12,287 nucleotides of DNA from Caldimicrobium sp964595655 (GTDB lineage: Bacteria; Desulfobacterota; Thermodesulfobacteria; Thermodesulfobacteriales; Thermodesulfobacteriaceae): the NCBI GenBank assembly GCA_964595655.1, contig CAZQQV010000042.1, forward strand, positions 1-12,287. Reading direction: 5' to 3'. Under the pieces are notes generated by a model, which saw only the letters and a program-made list of their open reading frames with translations, ran no database searches and was not told the origin of the DNA. Of the stretch, positions 1 to 6,202 are shown piece by piece. Each line of letters starts with the position of its first letter. Within the stretch, counting starts at the first letter, position 1. The position numbers and the translations under genes are program-made.

Positions 1-3
1 TTG

Positions 4-75
4 TGGAGACGAGGGGATTTGAACCCCCGACCTCCGGAGTGCGATTCCGGCGCTCTCCCGCTGAGCTACGTCCCC
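4..75 (-). tRNA. tRNA-Ala (anticodon CGC)
   Basis: The minus strand folds into a complete 72-nt cloverleaf. It has a 7-bp acceptor stem (GGGGACG with CGTCTCC), a D arm GCTC/GAGC, an anticodon stem CCGGA/TCCGG with loop ATCGCAC, a 5-nt variable region, and a T arm with loop TTCAAAT. The anticodon is CGC, which reads the alanine codon GCG. The acceptor stem has the G3:U70 wobble pair that is the known alanyl-tRNA synthetase identity element, and the discriminator base is A73. The bases after A73 read CAA, so CCA is not encoded and must be added by the CCA-adding enzyme. The gene lies 15 bp downstream of rpsT on the same strand and is probably transcribed with it. Confidence 0.96.
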
Positions 76-89
76 AGGCTTTAAAGCCT
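76..89. repeat. 14-bp perfect palindrome between rpsT and tRNA-Ala
   Basis: AGGCTTTAAAGCCT is identical to its reverse complement. It fills all but one base of the gap between the rpsT stop codon and the first base of tRNA-Ala. In the minus-strand transcript it could form a 5-bp AGGCU/AGCCU hairpin with a UUAA loop directly against the tRNA 5' end. No U-run follows, so it does not look like an intrinsic terminator. A processing or spacing element is possible, but this is inference. Confidence 0.55.
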
Positions 90-90
90 C

Positions 91-387
91 TTATGCCTCT
101 GCCACTGTTTGAGAAGCGGCTTTGGCCTTGGCCTGGTTCAGCTTCTTGAAAAGCTTGGAAATCTTATTGGCGGCTTTGTTCTTATGAAAGATGCCTTTAC
201 TTACTCCCCGATGAAGAAGGCTTTGAGCAACCCTCAATTGCATTTCTGCCTTTTCAAGATCTCCAGCCTCAAGATAGGAAAGAAATTTCTTAATCTCCGT
301 TTTAACCCTGGTTTTGAACATACGGTTTCTAAGCCTTCTCTTTTCACTCTGTCTTAAAGCCTTTTCGGCAGATTTGTGTTGAGGCAC
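91..387 (-). CDS. rpsT: 30S ribosomal protein S20 (98 aa)
   Basis: S20 is a primary 16S rRNA-binding protein of the small subunit. The product is a short, very basic helical protein. It has the family's N-terminal HKSAEKALRQSEKRRLRNR stretch, then the helix with RVKTEIKKF, and a C-terminal half with HRGVSKGIFHKNKAANKISKL matching the S20 signature. The reading frame stays open upstream to 450, but the start chosen is GTG at 387. A strong GGAGG lies 7 bases before it, S20 homology begins just after it, and 98 aa is close to the usual 85-95. The upstream extension would also cross the predicted promoter. A non-ATG start is notable because E. coli rpsT starts with UUG and is autoregulated in translation; the same control here is only inferred. 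tRNA-Ala follows 15 bp downstream. Confidence 0.95.
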   Translation of the reverse strand: MPQHKSAEKALRQSEKRRLRNRMFKTRVKTEIKKFLSYLEAGDLEKAEMQLRVAQSLLHRGVSKGIFHKNKAANKISKLFKKLNQAKAKAASQTVAEA

Positions 388-416
388 GCTCTCCCCTCCA
401 AAAAAATTTTTTTCTA

Positions 417-444
417 AATGTAATCTCTTTTTTGACATTGTCAA
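417..444 (-). promoter_or_regulatory. Predicted sigma-70-type promoter for rpsT-tRNA-Ala
   Basis: On the minus strand a perfect -35 box TTGACA (444-439) is followed after 16 bp by TACATT (422-417), which matches the -10 consensus at four of six positions. The predicted start near 410 falls in a run of seven A's (413-407 on the minus strand), followed by seven T's and then the rpsT Shine-Dalgarno sequence. The predicted leader is about 23 nt. The -35 box overlaps that of the opposing purL promoter. Confidence 0.6.
432..444. promoter_or_regulatory. Inverted repeat TTGAC-ATT-GTCAA carrying both divergent -35 boxes
   Basis: Two 5-bp arms, TTGAC and GTCAA, flank a 3-bp centre. The right arm supplies the -35 box for each direction: TTGACA reading left (444-439) and TTGTCA reading right (438-443). 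A second perfect TTGACA (432-437) reads right but has no -10 at normal spacing. The repeat may simply reflect overlapping promoters, or it may be a small operator. It matches no PurR operator known to me. Confidence 0.55.
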
Positions 445-466
445 CTTCAAAGATAAATGGTATATT
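438..466 (+). promoter_or_regulatory. Predicted extended -10 promoter for the purL operon
   Basis: TTGTCA (438-443), five of six matches to the -35 consensus, is separated by exactly 17 bp from TATATT (461-466), five of six matches to the -10 consensus. TGG lies directly upstream of the -10 box, giving an extended TGn element. The predicted start is about 473, only about 3 nt before the purL ATG, so the message would be almost leaderless. Confidence 0.6.
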
Positions 467-475
467 CCTTGAGGT

Positions 476-3400
476 ATGAAAGCTCATCGCATTGAAGTTG
501 GCCTAAAGAAAACCCAAAGGGATACCCGCTCTGCTAAAATTCTCAAAAAAATAAAAAGGGACCTGGGTATTCACCCTGAGGCCCTTCACTTTATTCGGGT
601 CTATTTGGTGGAAGGGGCTTTTCCTTTGGAGCTTCTTAAAGAATTTGCAGAATCAGCCCTTTGTGACCCTGTAATTGAGCTCTACACCCTTGATGAGCCC
701 CTTTACCAAAGACTTGAGATTTCCTTTGACTGGGCCTTAGAAATCGGCTTTAGACCAGGGGTTACCGATAACGAGGGAAAAACGGCTGAAGAAGCCCTTA
801 GTTATCTCCTCGAAAGGCCCTTAGATCCGCAAAAGGAAGGTGTCTATTTTGCAAGGCTTCTTCTCATAAAGGGTGCTCTTTCAAGAAGTGAAGTAGAAAG
901 AATTGCCAAAGACCTTCTTGCAAATGAGCTCATTGAAAGATGGTTTATCTTATCCAAGGAGGAGGCTAAAGAAAAGTGGTTTGATTATCCACCCCCAAGG
1001 GTTACTGAATACTTTCCCCCCCTTGTTGAAACCTTTAATCTCTCAAAACTTTCTGATGAAGAGCTTTTAAAGCTCTCAAAAGAAAGGCTTCTTGCACTAA
1101 ATCTTGAAGAAATGAAAACCATAAAAGAGTATTTTAAGAGACCTGAATTTATTGAAATCCGCAAAAAACACGGGCTTTCTGAAGAGATTACGGATGTTGA
1201 AATTGAAAGCCTTGCGCAGACCTGGTCCGAACACTGCAAACACAAAATTTTCAATGCTAAAATAATCTATCGGGATCTTGAGGAAGGAAAGGAAATTGAA
1301 ATTGATAGCCTCTTTAAAACCTACATTAAAAGAGCAACAGAAGAGATAAGAAAAGAAAAAGGAGAGAGGGATTTTTGCCTTTCAGTTTTTGTGGACAATG
1401 CTGGGGTTATAAAGCTTGATGAGAAGTGGGCTTTGGCCTTCAAAGTGGAAACCCATAATAGTCCCTCTGCCCTTGATCCTTATGGAGGAGCTCTAACGGG
1501 CATTGTAGGAGTTAATCGTGATCCCCTTGGAACAGGAAAGGGAGCCAAGTTAATATTCAACACCGATGTCTTTTGTTTTGCACCCCCTGATTGGGATAAG
1601 CCCCTGCCTCCCCGTATTCTCCACCCCAAAAGGATCTTTGAGGGGGTGAGAGAGGGGGTTGAGCACGGTGGAAACCAAAGTGGAATCCCCACGATAAATG
1701 GCTCTATTGTTTTTGACCCTCGCTATCTGGGAAAGCCCCTTGTTTACTGTGGAACAGGAGGGCTTATTCCCCTTGAGGTCTCAGGTGAGCCTGGCTGGAA
1801 AAAGAGGGCAAGGCCAGGAGATATCATCGTAATGATTGGAGGAAAAATTGGGAAAGACGGCATTCATGGGGCAACCTTTTCTTCTGAGGCACTCCATGAG
1901 GGCTCTCCAGCAACGGCAGTGCAAATTGGAGACCCCATTACCCAGAAAAAAATGGTTGACTTTTTACTTCTTGCAAGGGATCTCGGGCTTTACAATTCTA
2001 TAACAGACAATGGAGCAGGAGGCCTTTCCTCCTCGGTGGGAGAGATGGCAAGAGAAGCAGGAGGGGCAGAAATTGATCTTGCCAAGGCCCCTCTTAAATA
2101 TCCCGGGCTTAGGCCCTGGGAAATCCTTCTTTCTGAGAGCCAAGAGAGGATGACTGTAGCAGTTCCTCCAGAAAAACTTGAAACCTTTTTAAAGCTTTCT
2201 GAAAAAATGGGAGTCCTTGCAACACCTCTTGGAAGATTTACCGATTCCGGATATTTTCACATCCTCTATGAGGGGAAAACTGTTGGGCTTTTACCCCTTG
2301 AATTTCTTCACGAAGGGGTCCCCCAGTTAAAGCTTACAGCTGAGTGGAAAAAGCCCCCTTTTCCTGAAAAACCTGAGGTTTCCTATCCCGAAAACCTGGG
2401 AGAAATCCTTAAAAGAATTCTTAAAAGTTATAATGTATGTTCCAAAGAATATGTGGTGAGGCAGTATGACCATGAAGTTCAGGGTGGAAGCGTAATTAAG
2501 CCCCTTTGTGGAGTTAATGAAGATGGGCCAAGTGATGCAGCAGTTTTAAGATATGACCTTGAATCCCTTTCTGGGATTGTGATTTCCCATGGAATTTGTC
2601 CCAAATTTTCTGATTATGATACCTATTATATGGTTGCTAATGCCATTGATGAGGCTGTAAGAAATGCTGTTTGCGTTGGGGGAGACCCTGAATACATGGC
2701 TGGGCTTGACAATTTCTGCTGGTGCGATCCCATTGAAAGTGAAAAAAATCCCGATGGGCAATATAAGCTTGCCCAGCTGGTCAGAGCCAATATGGCCCTT
2801 TATGATTATACCAAAGCTTATGGAATTCCCCTTATTTCTGGTAAAGACTCTATGAAGAATGACTATCTTATGGCCCTCGGGCTTGACCCAAAGGGAGAAA
2901 ATCCCTTTGGTGTGGGAACGGTTCTTCCAGATGGAAGCCTCAAGATTTCTGTTCCACCAACCCTTCTCTTTTCCCTTGTTTCCAAAATTCCAGATATTCG
3001 CCTTGCACAAACCATGGAGATTAAAAGGGCAGGAGCTTTTGTCTATCTACTTGGAGAAACCAAAGAGGAGCTTGCTGGCTCAGAATATTTTAACCTCCTG
3101 AATATAAAAGGGGGGAAAGTTCCAAGGCCTAATGCCTTACTTAACAAAGAAATTTATTTGAGGCTTCGCGATGCCATATACGAGAGACTTATTGACTCTG
3201 CCCATGACTTATCTGATGGAGGCCTTGGAGTTGCCCTTGCGGAGAAAGCTTTTTCTGGCGGTTTTGGAATGATAGTTGACCTCTCAGCCATACCCTTTTT
3301 TGGAGAAAAAAGAGAGGACTTTATTCTTTTTTCTGAAAGTGCTGGAAGAATAGTGGTTACTGTCCCTCCCAAAAAGAGAGAGGATTTTGAAAGTCTTTTT

Positions 3401-3541
3401 AGAGGGCTTCCTTGCTATCTCATTGGAGAAACCATAAATGAGCCCTTCTTAAAAATTATAGGGCTTTCTGGAAAGATAATAATTAATGAAAATATTTATG
3501 AACTAAAAAAAGCTTGGCAATCTCCCTTTGGGGACTGGTAA
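476..3541 (+). CDS. purL: Phosphoribosylformylglycinamidine synthase, PurS-like/PurL fusion without glutaminase (1021 aa)
   Basis: This is the fourth step of purine synthesis: FGAR + ATP + ammonia (from glutamine) gives FGAM. Residues 1-165 look like two PurS-like units (opening HRIEVGLKKTQRDTRSAK; second unit around FRPGVTDNEGKTAEEAL at 92-108), as in the N-terminus of large PurL. The linker carries the conserved SEHCKHKIF (His253). The first synthase half shows VETHNSPSALDPYGGA (from 324) for ATP binding and ITDNGAGGLSSS (from 509). The second half shows HDLSDGGLG (from 910) and SESAGR. The protein ends at FGDW with no C-terminal glutaminase domain, which makes large PurL about 1300 aa. A separate PurQ must supply ammonia, and none is in this window. 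No properly spaced Shine-Dalgarno precedes the ATG; GAGG ends one base before it. Homology begins at this methionine. First gene of the probable operon. Confidence 0.95.
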   Translation: MKAHRIEVGLKKTQRDTRSAKILKKIKRDLGIHPEALHFIRVYLVEGAFPLELLKEFAESALCDPVIELYTLDEPLYQRLEISFDWALEIGFRPGVTDNEGKTAEEALSYLLERPLDPQKEGVYFARLLLIKGALSRSEVERIAKDLLANELIERWFILSKEEAKEKWFDYPPPRVTEYFPPLVETFNLSKLSDEELLKLSKERLLALNLEEMKTIKEYFKRPEFIEIRKKHGLSEEITDVEIESLAQTWSEHCKHKIFNAKIIYRDLEEGKEIEIDSLFKTYIKRATEEIRKEKGERDFCLSVFVDNAGVIKLDEKWALAFKVETHNSPSALDPYGGALTGIVGVNRDPLGTGKGAKLIFNTDVFCFAPPDWDKPLPPRILHPKRIFEGVREGVEHGGNQSGIPTINGSIVFDPRYLGKPLVYCGTGGLIPLEVSGEPGWKKRARPGDIIVMIGGKIGKDGIHGATFSSEALHEGSPATAVQIGDPITQKKMVDFLLLARDLGLYNSITDNGAGGLSSSVGEMAREAGGAEIDLAKAPLKYPGLRPWEILLSESQERMTVAVPPEKLETFLKLSEKMGVLATPLGRFTDSGYFHILYEGKTVGLLPLEFLHEGVPQLKLTAEWKKPPFPEKPEVSYPENLGEILKRILKSYNVCSKEYVVRQYDHEVQGGSVIKPLCGVNEDGPSDAAVLRYDLESLSGIVISHGICPKFSDYDTYYMVANAIDEAVRNAVCVGGDPEYMAGLDNFCWCDPIESEKNPDGQYKLAQLVRANMALYDYTKAYGIPLISGKDSMKNDYLMALGLDPKGENPFGVGTVLPDGSLKISVPPTLLFSLVSKIPDIRLAQTMEIKRAGAFVYLLGETKEELAGSEYFNLLNIKGGKVPRPNALLNKEIYLRLRDAIYERLIDSAHDLSDGGLGVALAEKAFSGGFGMIVDLSAIPFFGEKREDFILFSESAGRIVVTVPPKKREDFESLFRGLPCYLIGETINEPFLKIIGLSGKIIINENIYELKKAWQSPFGDW

Positions 3542-3542
3542 A

Positions 3543-4850
3543 ATGATAAGGGTTTTAAGCCATCCGTCTAAAAGGTCTGAAGCCTATTTACAGAGGCTTC
3601 TCTCAAGAGTTGAGGAATATCCTTCAAGGCTTGAAAGGTATGTGCAAAAGATTGGAAAGGAGGTCAAGAAAAGGGGAGACCTTGCCCTTCTTGAATATAC
3701 TAAACGCTTTGATGGAGTAGAACTAACTTCTCAGGAAATTAAAGTTAAAGAGGAGGAGATTGAAAGGGCTTATAATCAGGTAGATAAAGAGATTCTTTCA
3801 GCTATAAAATATGCCATTCAGAAGATAAGAAGATTTCACGAAAAGGCCCTTCCATTAAGCTGGTTTGAAAATTATGCTGAGGGGATAACCCTTGGTCAGC
3901 TTGTAAGGCCTGTTGAAAGCGCAGGGCTTTATATTCCTGGAGGAAAGGGAGGCGAAACTCCTCTTATTTCCACAGTTCTTATGACAGCTATTCCTGCCAA
4001 AATTGCGGGGGTTAAAAGGCTTGTTATGGTTTCTCCGCCGAGGGCAGACAAAAGCCTTCATCCTGCCCTTCTTTGTGCAGCAAGGGAAGCAGGAGTTGAT
4101 GAAATCTACAAAGTGGGAGGGCCCTGGAGCATTTTTGCCCTTGCCTACGGCACTGAATCTATCCCGAAGGTTGATATAATCTGCGGCCCTGGAAATATTT
4201 ATGTAACCCTTGCCAAAAAGCTTGTTTCCTTCCAAACGGGGATTGACTTTCTGGCAGGACCAAGCGAGGTCTTAATAATCGCTGATGAGAAGGCCAAGCC
4301 CGAATTTGTGGTCTGGGATCTTCTTGCCCAGGCAGAACACGATCCCATGAGTTTAAGCCTTCTCATAACTCCTTCAAAGAAGCTCATAAAAGAAGTAAAA
4401 AGGCTTCTTCCAGAAGCCCTTAAAAAGGGTTTTAGAAGCGAGATTGCTAAAGAGGCTTTAGAAAATAGAGGGGCCTTAATTTTAGTTAAATCCATTGAAG
4501 AGGCCTTTCAATTATCCAATCGCATCGCCCCTGAACACTTAGAAATTATGACAGAAAATCCCGAACAATACCTTCCTCTGGTGAAGCATGCTGGAGCTGT
4601 CTTTCTTGGGGCCTACACACCAGAGGCCATTGGAGACTATCTTGCAGGCCCAAATCATGTTCTTCCAACCATGGGGCTTTCTCGCTTTGCAAGTAGCCTT
4701 TCTGCAGAAAAGTTTTTGAAAAAAATAAACTTTATGAAATATTCTAAAGAGGCCTTAGACAGGGAAGGCAAAATGGTTATTAAGCTTGCTGAAGCAGAAA
4801 ATCTTCCCTCTCACGCAGAAGCCGTAAGGGTTAGATTAGGAGGTGTTTAA
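3543..4850 (+). CDS. hisD: Histidinol dehydrogenase (435 aa)
   Basis: HisD carries out the last two steps of histidine synthesis, oxidising L-histidinol to L-histidine with two NAD+. Visible are LAQAEHDP with zinc ligands Gln263 and His266, GDYLAGPNH with Asp365, and SHAEAVR with His424; the catalytic pair is Glu331-His332 in APEHLE. GPGNIYVT and IDFLAGPSEV are family signatures. Two motifs differ from the E. coli form: PGGKGGETPLIS (132-143) replaces the shorter PGGTAxYPS, and GGPWSIFALAYGT (192-204) replaces GGAQAIAALAYGT. The ATG at 3543 is chosen: it lies one base after the purL stop, with GGGGA eight bases upstream, and gives a normal length. A TTG at 3528, inside purL, would add five residues. 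Close spacing suggests translation coupled to purL. Confidence 0.95.
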   Translation: MIRVLSHPSKRSEAYLQRLLSRVEEYPSRLERYVQKIGKEVKKRGDLALLEYTKRFDGVELTSQEIKVKEEEIERAYNQVDKEILSAIKYAIQKIRRFHEKALPLSWFENYAEGITLGQLVRPVESAGLYIPGGKGGETPLISTVLMTAIPAKIAGVKRLVMVSPPRADKSLHPALLCAAREAGVDEIYKVGGPWSIFALAYGTESIPKVDIICGPGNIYVTLAKKLVSFQTGIDFLAGPSEVLIIADEKAKPEFVVWDLLAQAEHDPMSLSLLITPSKKLIKEVKRLLPEALKKGFRSEIAKEALENRGALILVKSIEEAFQLSNRIAPEHLEIMTENPEQYLPLVKHAGAVFLGAYTPEAIGDYLAGPNHVLPTMGLSRFASSLSAEKFLKKINFMKYSKEALDREGKMVIKLAEAENLPSHAEAVRVRLGGV

Positions 4851-4852
4851 CT

Positions 4853-6202
4853 ATGAAAGAGTATTGTAATCCCTTAGAATTTGCTGAAGAAATCCTTGAA
4901 GATATTGATACTCACATTGAAACCCTTGGTCCAGCAAAAATTCCAAGCCCTGTTAAACTTCCAACGCAGTGTTTTGTTACTGATGAGCACAGGGTTAGCT
5001 TAAGGGTTAGCTACAACTACTTAAAGGAAAAGCTCAAAGAGGGAAAGGAGGTCCCTTCGCTTGAGTTAGCAGGCCCAAGGCCTTATATCTATTTTGATCC
5101 TTCAAAGACCAAGGCTGGTATTGTCACCTGTGGAGGCCTCTGCCCTGGAATTAACGATGTAATAAGAAGTATTGTGATGACCCTTTATTATTCTTACGGG
5201 GTCGATAAAATCATCGGCTTTCAATACGGGCTTCAGGGCTTTATTCCCAAATATGGACATCCTGTGGTTGAGCTCACCCCTGAGGTAGTAAAGGACATTC
5301 ACGCCATGGGTGGCACCTTTCTTGGGACTTCAAGGGGTCATCAGCCCATAGATGAAATTGTTGATACCCTTGAAAGACTGAATATTCAAATCCTTTTTAT
5401 GATTGGAGGAGATGGCACTTTCAGGGCTGCAAATAAAATCAAGGAAGAGATTGACAAAAGGGGCTTAAAAATAGCGGTGGTTGCTATTCCCAAGACCATT
5501 GACAATGATATCTGGCTTGTTTCCAAAACCTTTGGATTTGACACAGCGGTTGAGCTTGCCTGCGAGGCCATAAGGTGCGCCCATACTGAAGCAAGGGCAG
5601 TGCCCTATGGAATTGGGCTTGTAAAACTCATGGGAAGACACTCTGGTTTTATTGCTGCAGCGGCAACCCTTGCCACCAAGGAGGTCAACTTCTGTCTCGT
5701 GCCAGAGGTTGATTTTGACCTTGAGGGAGAAAAGGGTTTACTTTCTGAGCTTGAAAGGCGCCTTCTTGCAAGAAGGCACGCAGTGATTGTGGTTGCTGAG
5801 GGCGCTGGCCAAAGGTATGTGCAAAAGGATCCCCCTGAATATGATGCCTCAGGAAATATAAAACTTGGAGATATTGGAAAATTTTTGAAAGAAAAAATTG
5901 AGGAGTATTTTAAAAAGAGAAACTTAGAGGTTGTAATTCGCTACATTGATCCAAGCTACATTATAAGAAGTGTCCCTGCCAATGTGGAAGATCGCATTTA
6001 TTGTGGCTTTCTTGGGCAGTATGCCGTTCATGCAGCCATGGCAGGAAAAACAGGCCTTATGATAAGTTATCTCAACGAACAGTTTGTGCATGTTCCTCTC
6101 AAAGAGGCTGTTAAGAAAAGAAAGCAGATAAATCCCAATAGCAGATTTTGGCTTTCTGTGCTTGAGTCTACTGGGCAAGGCCCCCTTAAAAACACTCCAT
6201 GA
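4853..6202 (+). CDS. 6-phosphofructokinase, plant/trypanosome-like clade (449 aa)
   Basis: PFK phosphorylates fructose 6-phosphate at C1. The core runs from AGIVTCGGLCPGIND (88-102) through FLGTSRG, GGDGTFRAA (185-193), PKTIDND (213-219, catalytic base Asp217) and LMGRHSGF (259-266) to LVPE. An N-terminal extension of about 85 residues makes it much longer than the 320-aa E. coli enzyme. The phosphate donor is set by two positions: Gly188, as in ATP enzymes (PPi enzymes have Asp, GGDD), and Lys214, as in PPi enzymes. Gly plus Lys is the pattern of ATP-dependent trypanosome and plant PFKs, so ATP is more likely, although relatives are often labelled diphosphate-dependent. AGGAGGTG lies 8 bases before the ATG, within the end of hisD. 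The stop overlaps the ftsH start. Confidence 0.9.
   Translation: MKEYCNPLEFAEEILEDIDTHIETLGPAKIPSPVKLPTQCFVTDEHRVSLRVSYNYLKEKLKEGKEVPSLELAGPRPYIYFDPSKTKAGIVTCGGLCPGINDVIRSIVMTLYYSYGVDKIIGFQYGLQGFIPKYGHPVVELTPEVVKDIHAMGGTFLGTSRGHQPIDEIVDTLERLNIQILFMIGGDGTFRAANKIKEEIDKRGLKIAVVAIPKTIDNDIWLVSKTFGFDTAVELACEAIRCAHTEARAVPYGIGLVKLMGRHSGFIAAAATLATKEVNFCLVPEVDFDLEGEKGLLSELERRLLARRHAVIVVAEGAGQRYVQKDPPEYDASGNIKLGDIGKFLKEKIEEYFKKRNLEVVIRYIDPSYIIRSVPANVEDRIYCGFLGQYAVHAAMAGKTGLMISYLNEQFVHVPLKEAVKKRKQINPNSRFWLSVLESTGQGPLKNTP

Noticed and set aside
388..450. N-terminal extension of rpsT (21 more residues from an ATG at 450)
   Set aside because: It crosses the predicted promoter and the A7T7 tract, has no S20 homology, and the GTG at 387 has a well-placed GGAGG.
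2546..3010. 154-codon open frame antisense to purL
   Set aside because: It is inside conserved PurL sequence, has low-complexity composition and no ribosome site, and resembles no family.
3528..3542. TTG start adding five residues to HisD
   Set aside because: The ATG at 3543 gives a normal HisD N-terminus with GGGGA at suitable spacing; the TTG is a rarer start inside purL.
3855..4235. 126-codon open frame antisense to hisD
   Set aside because: It is a shadow of the conserved HisD coding region and resembles no family.
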